This document shows positions 10,001-17,874 of a stretch of DNA of 64,000 nt, piece by piece (position 1 is the stretch's first letter; each line of letters begins with the position of its first letter). Origin of the DNA: Cyclobacteriaceae bacterium (GTDB taxonomy: Bacteria; Bacteroidota; Bacteroidia; Cytophagales; Cyclobacteriaceae); the NCBI GenBank assembly GCA_019638395.1, contig JAHBTX010000002.1:894507-958506 (forward strand), written 5' to 3'. Below the pieces are notes generated by a model, which saw only the letters and a program-made list of their open reading frames with translations, was not told where the DNA came from and searched no databases. Both the position numbers and the translations under genes were made by a program.

Positions 10001-10504
10001 ATGCAGATGAAAAATTTAATATTCTTAGTGGTATTACTTGTGGGAGTGGCATGCCAGGGGCCTGAAGGACCGATGGGCCCTCCGGGTGAAGACGGTGAAA
10101 TTATTGCTTCTAAAGCTTTTGAAATTGAAGTTGATTTTACACCGGCAAATAATTATGCGCACCTGGAAGAATATGGATTTAATGTTCTTGCCAGCGATGT
10201 TACATTGGTGTATGCGCTGTGGGGTACGCAAAACGGTAAAGATATCTGGCGATTGTTACCACAGCAGGTATTCTTTGAAGAAGGTTTGTTGCAATACAAT
10301 TTTGATTTTACCAATGTGGATGTGAATATATTTCTGGATGCCACGTTCCCGTTATCCTTATTAGAAAGTGAATGGACAAACAATCAGGTTTTCAGAGTGG
10401 TAGTAGTTCCAGCCGATATGGTGGGCAGACCCAACTATGCGGATTACGAGGCAACTATGAAGCGCTTTAGATTGACCGATAAAGATTTTCAGAAACGTAA
10501 ATAA
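10001..10504 (+). CDS. small lipoprotein with a short collagen-like segment
   Basis: A 167-residue predicted lipoprotein of unknown function. A short hydrophobic signal ends in a lipobox (VGVAC), with the Cys at about residue 18. Directly after it come five Gly-X-Y triplets (GPEGPMGPPGEDGEI), a collagen-like pattern, followed by about 135 residues of mixed, probably beta-rich sequence with no motif I recognise. A second ATG two codons downstream is an equally possible start. Anchored lipoproteins with a few such triplets occur in Bacteroidota; here the repeat is too short for a long triple helix but could act as a trimerising stalk. It is transcribed alone, convergent with the next gene. Confidence 0.75.
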   Translation: MQMKNLIFLVVLLVGVACQGPEGPMGPPGEDGEIIASKAFEIEVDFTPANNYAHLEEYGFNVLASDVTLVYALWGTQNGKDIWRLLPQQVFFEEGLLQYNFDFTNVDVNIFLDATFPLSLLESEWTNNQVFRVVVVPADMVGRPNYADYEATMKRFRLTDKDFQKRK

Positions 10505-10537
10505 AAAGTTAAGCATGCGTTTGGCAACAGGCGCCTG

Positions 10538-11311
10538 CTACTTGCTTAAAAGCCGAATAAGCTTTTCCGGTTCGTTGGTGGTGATCATCCCTACGTTGCG
10601 ATCAATCAGCCATTGCATTATCGTTTCATCATTCACAGTCCAGGCATTGGTACTAAGCTTACGCTGATGCGCATCGGCCAACCAGTTTTCGTTTTTCTGT
10701 AAGATACTATAGTGATAATCAAAACCACTTAATCCGGCAGCAGCCAATTGTTCAGGCGTCTTATCGCCATTCAAATATTGTACGTGCGCTTGAGGAGCAA
10801 GTTTTTTTACTTCCAGACAAACATCAAAATCAAATGCGATGTAATCGGTAATAGAAGCCACACCCAATTTGTTTACCAACTCTACACATTTTTTGGTTGA
10901 GGCAAGCGAACGGGCTTTACCGAGTTGCGAGGTTTTGATTTCGAGTATCAGGCGTGTCTGGTTTTGATTTTTACCAGCAAGTAAATATGATTCAAGTGTT
11001 GGCAGTACTTCACCATTGCTGAGTTTTATGTTGGATAACTCAGCCGCGTTGGTTTTCTCAATGTATATGTCTTGTATCGAATGATCGTGCAAAACAAACG
11101 GAACGGAGTCTGCACTTAGGTGCACATCAAACTCGCTGCCATAGCACTTTAATGCTATGGCATTTTGTAACGCAGCGATAGAATTTTCGGGCACGTTCGT
11201 GTTTTTCCACGCACCGCGGTGGGCGATTACTTTGGTTGGATAACCTGTCTGAACAGAGGCCTCTTCCATAGGAATGAAAGTTAAAATGAGTATTAGAAGG
11301 GCCAAATTCAT
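10538..11311 (-). CDS. glycerophosphodiester phosphodiesterase family protein
   Basis: A 257-residue GDPD-family enzyme that would hydrolyse glycerophosphodiesters to glycerol 3-phosphate and an alcohol. The signature residues are visible: HRGAW near the N-terminus, PENS, the acidic pair in GSEFDVHLS, and LHDHS. The C-terminal TIM-barrel strand region NAWTVND and ITTNEPEKL complete the fold. The ATG at 11311 gives a signal peptide, so the enzyme is probably periplasmic; a longer reading from 11359 would add 16 residues before the signal and is less likely. A TAnnTTTG-like -7 element lies only a few bases upstream. Confidence 0.9.
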   Translation of the reverse strand: MNLALLILILTFIPMEEASVQTGYPTKVIAHRGAWKNTNVPENSIAALQNAIALKCYGSEFDVHLSADSVPFVLHDHSIQDIYIEKTNAAELSNIKLSNGEVLPTLESYLLAGKNQNQTRLILEIKTSQLGKARSLASTKKCVELVNKLGVASITDYIAFDFDVCLEVKKLAPQAHVQYLNGDKTPEQLAAAGLSGFDYHYSILQKNENWLADAHQRKLSTNAWTVNDETIMQWLIDRNVGMITTNEPEKLIRLLSK

Positions 11312-11317
11312 AGGCAA

Positions 11318-11325
11318 CAAAATTA
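11318..11325 (-). promoter_or_regulatory. -7 promoter element (reverse) for the GDPD gene
   Basis: TAATTTTG on the reverse strand fits the Bacteroidota -7 consensus TAnnTTTG. It ends seven bases before the ATG, so the transcript would begin almost at the start codon. No clear -33 box was identified. Confidence 0.45.
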
Positions 11326-11329
11326 TACT

Positions 11330-11337
11330 TAAATTTG
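11330..11337 (+). promoter_or_regulatory. -7 promoter element (forward) for the small ORF
   Basis: TAAATTTG fits TAnnTTTG and ends three bases before an ATG. It is divergent from, and only a few bases away from, the reverse element of the GDPD gene. Confidence 0.35.
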
Positions 11338-11340
11338 GAG

Positions 11341-11646
11341 ATGGAAAATACAACATCACTAAGACTGTTCTGTTTTGATTTTGAGAGCAGAATAATACAC
11401 TTTAATTTATCCTTAAGTTCGGATGGATTTTGGATACTTGAGAAAGGAACAAAATTAAGATCAATTGCTCCTGCTATTAAGGATTTTGATTTGCTATTTG
11501 AAACGAAAGTAGATGCGTTGAGGCAAGTGATTGCTATATTAAATACAATGGAAGTCTTTGACCACTCACAATGCACCCCCTACACAATTTCCAAGTTATT
11601 AACATCTAAATCATCGTTTTCAATCTACGCTAATCAGCCTTTTTAG
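11341..11646 (+). CDS. hypothetical protein, about 101 residues
   Basis: An open frame of 101 residues starting at an ATG and filling an otherwise empty 318-base gap. The product has a plausible globular composition (FDFESRIIHFNLSLSSDGFW near the start) and no signal peptide or membrane segment. I recognise no family. It ends 17 bases inside the 3' end of the convergent methyltransferase gene. Support is a matching -7 element and the lack of another explanation for the gap; it could still be a chance frame. Confidence 0.42.
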   Translation: MENTTSLRLFCFDFESRIIHFNLSLSSDGFWILEKGTKLRSIAPAIKDFDLLFETKVDALRQVIAILNTMEVFDHSQCTPYTISKLLTSKSSFSIYANQPF

Positions 11647-12805
11647 GTTCTCTTCTACTTCCGCCATACAATTCATATTCCAACAACCTGCAATCAATCT
11701 TACTTGTATAGAACTCAATTCGTTTGCTTGCTTTTAGTCCAATCTTTTTGGCAAGGTCCAGATTGCCGGTAAATATATAACCCTTATATCCCTGACATTT
11801 CTTTTTCATAAAATCGCCCATACGTGCGTAAGTTTCTTCCAATGCCGAAACCTCACCCAACCGTTCGCCATATTCAGGATTGAAGTAAACCACACCGGGT
11901 GCATCGGGTACTGGAGTTTCTTCAAAGTCGCAGCGTTTAAATTCAATCATCGATTCAACACCGGCAATACCCGCATTTACTTTCGAAACTTTGATGGCAT
12001 CATCACTAATGTCGGTGGCGATGATGCGCAGGCTTGGCACTTCCGTTATCTGTTCTTGTAATTTTTTTAGCTCAGCCTCATAGTAAGTAGCATCGTAACC
12101 CGTCACATGCATAAATGAATAATTTTTTCGATATAAACCGGGCCTTCTATTAGTTGCCATCATAGCGGCTTCAATTGCAACAGTACCCGATCCACACATG
12201 GGGTTAACGAATGCAGATTTACGATCCCACCTGGTAGCCATAATGGTAGAAGCGGCAAGCGCCTCCAGCATGGGTGCTTTGCCTGGAATTTTTCGATAGC
12301 CGTGTTTAGCTAATGTTTCACCGGAGGTATCAAGAAAAATTTCAGCTTGTTCCTCTTTCCAGTACAAGTGAAATACGGCCCCTAAAAATTCTGAGCCGGA
12401 GTTGGGACGCTTCATGGTTTCCCTGCGCATCCGATCTGCAATAGCGTCTTTCACTTTTACGTTTACAAACATTTCGTTGTTCACAGTGAAGTGCGTGGCA
12501 TTGCTGGTAATGGAAAAATAGCCTTCAACCGTCAAAAGCGTTTCCCATGGATAACGAATCAAGGCTTCGTATAAATCATCGGGGCCGTTGCACCGAAACT
12601 GTTTTAATGAATAAAGCACCTGACTGGCACAGCGCAGGTTAAGATTAAGTTTAATGCAATCGTTAAGGGTGCCGGTTAATTCTACACCGGTAGTAAAGGT
12701 TCGGGTAGGTTCAAAACCAAGTTCGCGTACGTTTTGTTCCAGATAAGGTGCAAGGCGTTTGCTACAGGTGATGATTATTTTGGAAGGTGATGAGAATGAA
12801 AACAT
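11630..12805 (-). CDS. rlmL: THUMP-domain class I rRNA methyltransferase, RlmL-type
   Basis: A 391-residue SAM-dependent methyltransferase of the family that makes m2G2445 in 23S rRNA in E. coli. The N-terminal 160 residues form the ferredoxin-like/THUMP RNA-binding part. The SAM site is FVNPMCGSGTVAIEAAM at about 200, and the target-base motif is FNPEYGERL at about 305. The E. coli enzyme is fused to a second methyltransferase (RlmK); here only the RlmL half exists, as in most bacteria. The usual NPPY motif reads NPEY. The gene stands alone on this strand. The family is secure; the exact modified base is inferred. Confidence 0.85.
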   Translation of the reverse strand: MFSFSSPSKIIITCSKRLAPYLEQNVRELGFEPTRTFTTGVELTGTLNDCIKLNLNLRCASQVLYSLKQFRCNGPDDLYEALIRYPWETLLTVEGYFSITSNATHFTVNNEMFVNVKVKDAIADRMRRETMKRPNSGSEFLGAVFHLYWKEEQAEIFLDTSGETLAKHGYRKIPGKAPMLEALAASTIMATRWDRKSAFVNPMCGSGTVAIEAAMMATNRRPGLYRKNYSFMHVTGYDATYYEAELKKLQEQITEVPSLRIIATDISDDAIKVSKVNAGIAGVESMIEFKRCDFEETPVPDAPGVVYFNPEYGERLGEVSALEETYARMGDFMKKKCQGYKGYIFTGNLDLAKKIGLKASKRIEFYTSKIDCRLLEYELYGGSRREPKKAD

Positions 12806-12850
12806 GGGGCAAGATACGATTCGAATGAATCAGTTGGTGTTCAAACTGTA

Positions 12851-12880
12851 TTGTTATTCACAACTGAGTGAGCTATCTTG
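12851..12880 (+). promoter_or_regulatory. promoter candidate for the Uma2 gene
   Basis: TTG at 12851 and TATCTTG at 12874 are separated by 20 bases, a spacing expected for Bacteroidota promoters. The start codon follows 38 bases later. Confidence 0.4.
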
Positions 12881-12918
12881 CGTTGAAAGCTGTTCTGGGT
12901 TTGTTTGAAGATTAAACG

Positions 12919-13449
12919 ATGGAAGCATTAATACATCCTCCTCGCTCGCTCATGGAAGTATTTGATATGCTTCCAGAAGGTACACTTGCAGAATTAATTA
13001 ATAATCGTTTGTCAATGTCTCCAGCTCCTTTATCCTCCCATCAAAAAGTATTATTTAAAATTGCTGAAAGACTGGTTGCTTATGTTGATCATAAGCATGT
13101 GGGCGAAGTAATAATTGCCCCATTCGATGTAAAGCTTGATGAAACCCGAAATGTTGTACAACCTGATATTACGGTAATTTTAAAGACCAACTCTCATCAG
13201 ATTGTTAATGGCCGCTATTCTGGCGTGCCCGATCTGATTGTGGAGATATTATCTCCGGGAAATAAGGATCACGATTTAATTACCAAAAAAGATTTGTACG
13301 AAAAATTCGGAGTTAAAGAATATTGGATTATTGACCCGGAAACAAAACTTGCCCTAGGGTTTTCGCTAACTGAAAAGAAGTTTATTAAAATAGGAGATTC
13401 TATTGGAAGAATTGACTCTTTACTACTTCAGGTCGGTTTTGAGTTTTAG
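12919..13449 (+). CDS. Uma2 family (DUF820) restriction-endonuclease-fold protein
   Basis: A 176-residue member of the Uma2/DUF820 family, which has the PD-(D/E)XK nuclease fold. The core is visible: QPDITVIL, then DLIVEILSPGN, then a Lys-bearing helix LYEKFGVKEYWIIDPE. These genes are often present in many copies in cyanobacteria and Bacteroidota and are linked to mobile elements, but their role is not established. It stands alone between two reverse-strand genes. Catalytic residues look intact, so the gene is probably not a relic. Confidence 0.85.
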   Translation: MEALIHPPRSLMEVFDMLPEGTLAELINNRLSMSPAPLSSHQKVLFKIAERLVAYVDHKHVGEVIIAPFDVKLDETRNVVQPDITVILKTNSHQIVNGRYSGVPDLIVEILSPGNKDHDLITKKDLYEKFGVKEYWIIDPETKLALGFSLTEKKFIKIGDSIGRIDSLLLQVGFEF

Positions 13450-13468
13450 GGGATACTATCAAAACAGC

Positions 13469-14266
13469 TTAAGACCCAATCTTATTATAAGAAGCTCCAA
13501 TCCCACGTATCAGCGAAGAGCTAAACCCGCGGTGTTCCATTTCATTTAATCCAACAATAGTACAGCCTTTAGGTGTAGTAACTTTGTCGATCTCTTCTTC
13601 CGGATGGCGGTTGCCTTTTAATAATAATTCTGCTGCGCCTTTTACCGTTTGGGCTGCAATCAGGTTGGCAGTTTTTGCATCAAAACCAATTTCAATTCCG
13701 CCTTGTGTAGCCGCACGAATAAAACGCAATGCGTATGCAATACCACAAGCGCCAAGCACGGTGGCTGCATCCATCAGTTTTTCATCGATGGAAATACTAA
13801 TACCGAGTTGGTTGAATAAATCGGTAACATAATTAACCTGCGCATTAGCGGCATCAGCAGAGCACAAACAGGTTACGGATTCCTGAATGGCAATAGCTGT
13901 ATTCGGCATCGCTCTGAAAATCGGAACCCCAGTATTCAAAATGGCAGAAAGATCTTTTAAAGAAACCCCGGTTACAACACTAATCACAAGATGTTTTTTA
14001 GCATCAAAAGAATTTTTCAGACCTTCTAATATTTCTTTTACGTTGTAGGGTTTAAGCGCTACAATAATCACGTCACTTTTTTCAATTGCCTCTTTGTTGT
14101 TGCTGGTTACCGTTACACCGGTTTCTTGTAGCGAAGCCAGCCGATCAACGTTTCTACGGGTAACGGTAATTTGTGCAGGTGTGGCAAAACCACTTTTTAA
14201 AAGACCTTCGGCAATGGCCGTTCCTAAATTTCCTCCGCCAATGATGGCAATCTTGTTTGGTTTCAT
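13469..14266 (-). CDS. proC: pyrroline-5-carboxylate reductase
   Basis: A 265-residue enzyme for the last step of proline synthesis, reducing pyrroline-5-carboxylate with NAD(P)H. The N-terminal Rossmann motif IAIIGGGNLGTAIAEGL, the FRAMPNTAIAIQES segment and the C-terminal dimer domain (GACGIAYALRFIRA, then HPEEEIDKVTTPKGCT) are in place. The usual SPGGTT near the end reads TPKGCT, which may be normal for this phylum. Length is typical. The gene is single, with no other proline gene nearby. Confidence 0.93.
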   Translation of the reverse strand: MKPNKIAIIGGGNLGTAIAEGLLKSGFATPAQITVTRRNVDRLASLQETGVTVTSNNKEAIEKSDVIIVALKPYNVKEILEGLKNSFDAKKHLVISVVTGVSLKDLSAILNTGVPIFRAMPNTAIAIQESVTCLCSADAANAQVNYVTDLFNQLGISISIDEKLMDAATVLGACGIAYALRFIRAATQGGIEIGFDAKTANLIAAQTVKGAAELLLKGNRHPEEEIDKVTTPKGCTIVGLNEMEHRGFSSSLIRGIGASYNKIGS

Positions 14267-14410
14267 AATGGGTTCAAATAAGCCTTAAAATTAACCAAAC
14301 CACAGCTCTTTTTCCGTTGGTAACAACTTTTAGCGGCCCCACATATTTTTTTTACTAACCGCATTGCTTTTTCATACTTTTCAAACTTGAGAAACTAAAC
14401 TTTAGGAATT

Positions 14411-16051
14411 GTGAAGCGAAGAGATTTTGTTCAACTATCGGGGTTAGGTTTAGGCGGGGTGATGTTGCCTGTCAGTCTATTTGGCAATCCCGTTTCTGCG
14501 GAAGCATTGTTGGAAGTACCACTTACCAATACACAGAAAAAATCGTTGGCCGATGTGGCTCTCAATACCGCCCGTTCTGGAGGTGCTACCTATGCCGATG
14601 TGCGCATTGGCCGTTACCTCAATCAGTTTATAAGTACGCGCGAGAAACGTGTGCAGGGCATTCAAAGCACCGAGTCGTTTGGAGTGGGCATTCGTGTAAT
14701 TGCCAAAGGCACATGGGGTTTTGCCGCCACCAACGAAGTTACCACCGATGGAATTAAGAAAGCCACCGAAAGAGCGTTAGCAATAGCGAAAGCAAACTCA
14801 AAATTTCAAAAAGAGCCGGTAAAGTTAGCGCCTGTGCCTGCGTATGGCGAAGTGGTATGGAATACACCCATTGTGAAAAACGCATTCGAAGTTCCGGTTT
14901 CTGAAAAGGTTGACCTGTTGCTTGCTGCCAACGGAGCCGCGTTAAGTAATGGAGCCAGCTTTGTAAACTCAAATTTGTTTCAAGTAAACGAACAGAAATA
15001 TTTTGCTTCAACCGATGGCTCTTATATCGATCAGGACGTACATCGTATCTGGCCAACGTTTACCGTTTCGGTAACCGATCGTGCCAGCGGTAAATTCAAA
15101 TCGCGCGATGCCATGAGTGCCCCAATGGGTTTGGGTTATGAATACATGATTCCCAAAGCCGAAGATAAACTGCAAACGCCCATGGGTATGGTGTTGTATC
15201 GCAACAGTTACGATATAATTGAAGATGCAGCCACCGCAGCAAAGCAAGCCAAGGAAATGATTTCGGCTAAATCGGTTGAGCCGGGTAAATATGATCTTGT
15301 GTTGGAACCCAACCACCTGGGTTTAACCATTCACGAATCGGTTGGCCACCCGCTGGAGCTTGATCGCATTTTGGGTTACGAAGCCAACTATGCCGGAACC
15401 AGTTTTGCTTCCATCGAAAAACTCAAATCAGGAAACTTTAATTATGGAAGTAAACAGGTAAACATCTTTGCGGATAAAACACAGCCCGGTTCGCTGGGTG
15501 CAGTAGGCTATGATGATGAAGGGGTGAAGTGCAAGCGTTGGGATTTAATTAAAGATGGTGTTCTGGTAAACTTCCAGGCCGTTCGCGATCAGGTTCACAT
15601 GTTGGGTCAAAACGAATCGCACGGCTGTTGTTATGCACAAGGTTGGAACGATGTGCAGTTTCAACGTATGCCTAATGTTTCGCTTGCTCCCGGCAAAGAG
15701 CCATACAGCTCAGCTCAAATGATTAAAGATGTAGAGAAGGGAATCTACATTGCCGGACGTGGTTCTTATTCTATCGATCAGCAGCGCTACAACTTCCAGT
15801 TTGGCGGAACTGTGTTTTATGAAATTAAAAATGGTGAAGTGGTTGGTATGCTGAATGATGTAGCTTATCAATCCAACACCCAAGAGTTTTGGAACAGCTG
15901 CACAAAAATCTGCGATGAAAAAGATTACCGCATGTTTGGTTCTTTCTTCGATGGCAAAGGTCAGCCTTCGCAGGTAAGTGCCGTATCTCACGGAAGTTCA
16001 ACTTCGCGTTTTAATGGTGTAAATGTGATTAATACAGGAAGAACTATTTAA
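14411..16051 (+). CDS. tldD: Tat-signal TldD-type metallopeptidase, first copy
   Basis: A 546-residue TldD/PmbA-family protein. The zinc motif HESVGHPLELDR at about residue 307 has the HExxxH arrangement of active TldD subunits. Translation starts at GTG, which gives MKRRDFVQLSGLGLGG, a twin-arginine-type signal; the nearest downstream Met would destroy it. E. coli TldD works in the cytoplasm with TldE to cut unfolded peptides, so an exported version is a departure. It is followed after 88 bases by a close paralogue of equal length and then by tldE. The three are probably one operon. Confidence 0.9.
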   Translation: MKRRDFVQLSGLGLGGVMLPVSLFGNPVSAEALLEVPLTNTQKKSLADVALNTARSGGATYADVRIGRYLNQFISTREKRVQGIQSTESFGVGIRVIAKGTWGFAATNEVTTDGIKKATERALAIAKANSKFQKEPVKLAPVPAYGEVVWNTPIVKNAFEVPVSEKVDLLLAANGAALSNGASFVNSNLFQVNEQKYFASTDGSYIDQDVHRIWPTFTVSVTDRASGKFKSRDAMSAPMGLGYEYMIPKAEDKLQTPMGMVLYRNSYDIIEDAATAAKQAKEMISAKSVEPGKYDLVLEPNHLGLTIHESVGHPLELDRILGYEANYAGTSFASIEKLKSGNFNYGSKQVNIFADKTQPGSLGAVGYDDEGVKCKRWDLIKDGVLVNFQAVRDQVHMLGQNESHGCCYAQGWNDVQFQRMPNVSLAPGKEPYSSAQMIKDVEKGIYIAGRGSYSIDQQRYNFQFGGTVFYEIKNGEVVGMLNDVAYQSNTQEFWNSCTKICDEKDYRMFGSFFDGKGQPSQVSAVSHGSSTSRFNGVNVINTGRTI

Positions 16052-16059
16052 TTCAAAAT

Positions 16060-16090
16060 TCCGGATTCAATATTCAAGATTGAATCTGGA
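16060..16090 (+). repeat. imperfect hairpin in the spacer between the two tldD genes
   Basis: TCCGGATTCAAT and ATTGAATCTGGA pair over 11 of 12 positions with a seven-base loop. A related hairpin sits after the second tldD, and both spacers also share an AT-rich tail (AAATTTTGAATTTTAAA). It lacks a T run, so it may be an mRNA-processing or attenuation element or simply a duplicated spacer. Confidence 0.5.
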
Positions 16091-16139
16091 ACCACACTAT
16101 AAATCTTGAATTCGAAATTTTGAATTTTAAATTGAGAGT

Positions 16140-17780
16140 ATGAAAAGACGGGATTTTATTAACATGGCTGGGTTGAGTGCAGGTGCCATGATGCTTCCAT
16201 TCACTGGCTTTGGCCGTGAGGTGGATCTGGCCGAGTTGCTAACACCCATCATGGATGTGAAGCAAAAAAAGCAGCTTGCTGATGTTGCGCTTAACACGGC
16301 TAAATCGCTTGGCGCGAGTTATACCGATGTGCGTATCGGGCGCTACCTCAATCAGTTTGTAACCACGCGCGAAAGAAAAGTGCAAGGCGTTACCAATACC
16401 GAATCGTTTGGTGTGGGTGTGCGTGTAATTGCCAATGGCACCTGGGGCTTTGGTGCTACCAATGATGTAACCGCTGACGGAATTAAGAAAGCAACTGAAC
16501 GCGCAGTGGCTATCGCGAAAGCAAATTCAAAATTTCAAAAAGAGCCTGTAAAGTTAGCCGCTAATCCATCGTATGGTGAAATCAGTTGGAAAACACCCAT
16601 CGTTAAAAATGGTTTTGAAGTTCCCGTAAAGGAAAAAGTGGACTTGTTATTGGCAGCCAATGCAAAGGCGATGGACAATGGAGCCAGCTTTGTAAACAGT
16701 TTGATTTTTTTGGTGAACGAACAAAAATACTTTGCCTCATCCGAGGGTTCTTATATCGATCAGGATGTGCATCGCACGTGGCCCAACTTCCAGGTATCGA
16801 TGGTTGATCGGCAATCCGGATCGTTTAAAACACGCTCAGCATTCAGTGCTCCGGTAGGCATGGGTTATGAATACTTAGACGGAAAAGCTTCCGATAAAAT
16901 TCAAGGCCCAGGTGGTATTATTCTCTACAACAAATCGTACGATATAGTTGAAGATGCTGCTATGGCAGCCGAACAAGCAAAGCAAATGATTGCCGCCAAA
17001 TCGGTTGAGCCCGGTAAATATGATTTAGTACTGGAACCATCGCACATGTGGTTAACCATTCACGAGTCGGTAGGCCACCCAACTGAATTAGATCGGGTAT
17101 TGGGTTACGAAGCCAACTTTGCAGGAACAAGTTTCCTTACGTTTGATAAATGGCAATCGAAAAAATTCAAATTTGGAAGTGACATTGTAAACTTTGTGGC
17201 CGACAAAACACAGGTTGGCTCATTGGGTGCTGTTGCTTACGATGATGAAGGCGTGAAGTGCAAACAATGGGATCTTATTAAGGATGGCGTGTTGGTAAAC
17301 TATCAGGCTATTCGCGATCAGGTAAGTTTGCTGGGTCAGAAAGAATCGCACGGCTGCTGCTACTCACAAAGCTGGAGCGATGTACAGTTTCAACGCATGC
17401 CGAACGTATCGTTGCAGGCGGGCAAACAACAACTTACACCTGAACAGATGATCAGCAATGTAGATAAGGGTATTTACATTGTAAAAGATGGTTCATTCTC
17501 CATCGATCAGCAACGCTACAACTTTCAGTTTGGCGGGGTACTCTTTTTCGAAATTAAAAACGGAAAGATTGCCGGCATGTTGAAAGATGTTGCCTACCAG
17601 GCTAACACGCAAGAGTTCTGGAACTCATGCGTGGCCATTTGCGATGAGCGCGACTATCGGTTGAATGGAGCATTTAACGATGGCAAAGGGCAACCAAGTC
17701 AATCAAATGCAGTATCGCACGGATCGGCAACAGCCAGATTTAACGGTGTGAATGTAATTAATACAGGAAGAACGATATGA
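16140..17780 (+). CDS. Tat-signal TldD-type metallopeptidase, second copy
   Basis: A 546-residue tandem paralogue of the preceding protein, very similar along its whole length. It keeps the zinc motif (HESVGHPTELDR at about 307) and a twin-arginine-type signal (MKRRDFINMAGLSAGAMM). Conserved blocks such as SHGCCYSQSWSDVQFQRMP and the shared C-terminal end RFNGVNVINTGRTI show that both copies are under constraint. Two active TldD subunits beside one TldE suggests alternative heterodimers with different substrates. It is followed by a 94-base spacer resembling the one before it. Confidence 0.9.
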   Translation: MKRRDFINMAGLSAGAMMLPFTGFGREVDLAELLTPIMDVKQKKQLADVALNTAKSLGASYTDVRIGRYLNQFVTTRERKVQGVTNTESFGVGVRVIANGTWGFGATNDVTADGIKKATERAVAIAKANSKFQKEPVKLAANPSYGEISWKTPIVKNGFEVPVKEKVDLLLAANAKAMDNGASFVNSLIFLVNEQKYFASSEGSYIDQDVHRTWPNFQVSMVDRQSGSFKTRSAFSAPVGMGYEYLDGKASDKIQGPGGIILYNKSYDIVEDAAMAAEQAKQMIAAKSVEPGKYDLVLEPSHMWLTIHESVGHPTELDRVLGYEANFAGTSFLTFDKWQSKKFKFGSDIVNFVADKTQVGSLGAVAYDDEGVKCKQWDLIKDGVLVNYQAIRDQVSLLGQKESHGCCYSQSWSDVQFQRMPNVSLQAGKQQLTPEQMISNVDKGIYIVKDGSFSIDQQRYNFQFGGVLFFEIKNGKIAGMLKDVAYQANTQEFWNSCVAICDERDYRLNGAFNDGKGQPSQSNAVSHGSATARFNGVNVINTGRTI

Positions 17781-17787
17781 TTAAAAA

Positions 17788-17824
17788 TTTCGGATTCAAT
17801 ATTCTGAACCAATTGAATTCGAAA
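17788..17824 (+). repeat. imperfect hairpin in the spacer between tldD and tldE
   Basis: TTTCGGATTCAAT and ATTGAATTCGAAA pair over 12 of 13 positions with an 11-base loop. It is the counterpart of the hairpin after the first tldD, so spacer and gene were probably duplicated together. Confidence 0.5.
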
Positions 17825-17874
17825 TCAGACGTAATACGAATACTAAATTTTGAATTTTAAAATCTTGAACTAAA

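Noticed and set aside
10508-10549. Terminator between the lipoprotein and GDPD genes
   Set aside because: TTAAGCA/TGCTTAA are 28 bases apart with a separate CAGGCGCCTG palindrome inside and no T run; too weak to call.
11127-11576. Reverse frame of 149 codons overlapping the GDPD start
   Set aside because: It covers the GDPD signal peptide and catalytic start in another frame and would exclude the divergent promoters; no family resemblance.
12919-13449. Uma2 gene as a mark of a mobile island
   Set aside because: No transposase, direct repeats or compositional break were seen around it; its neighbours are core genes.
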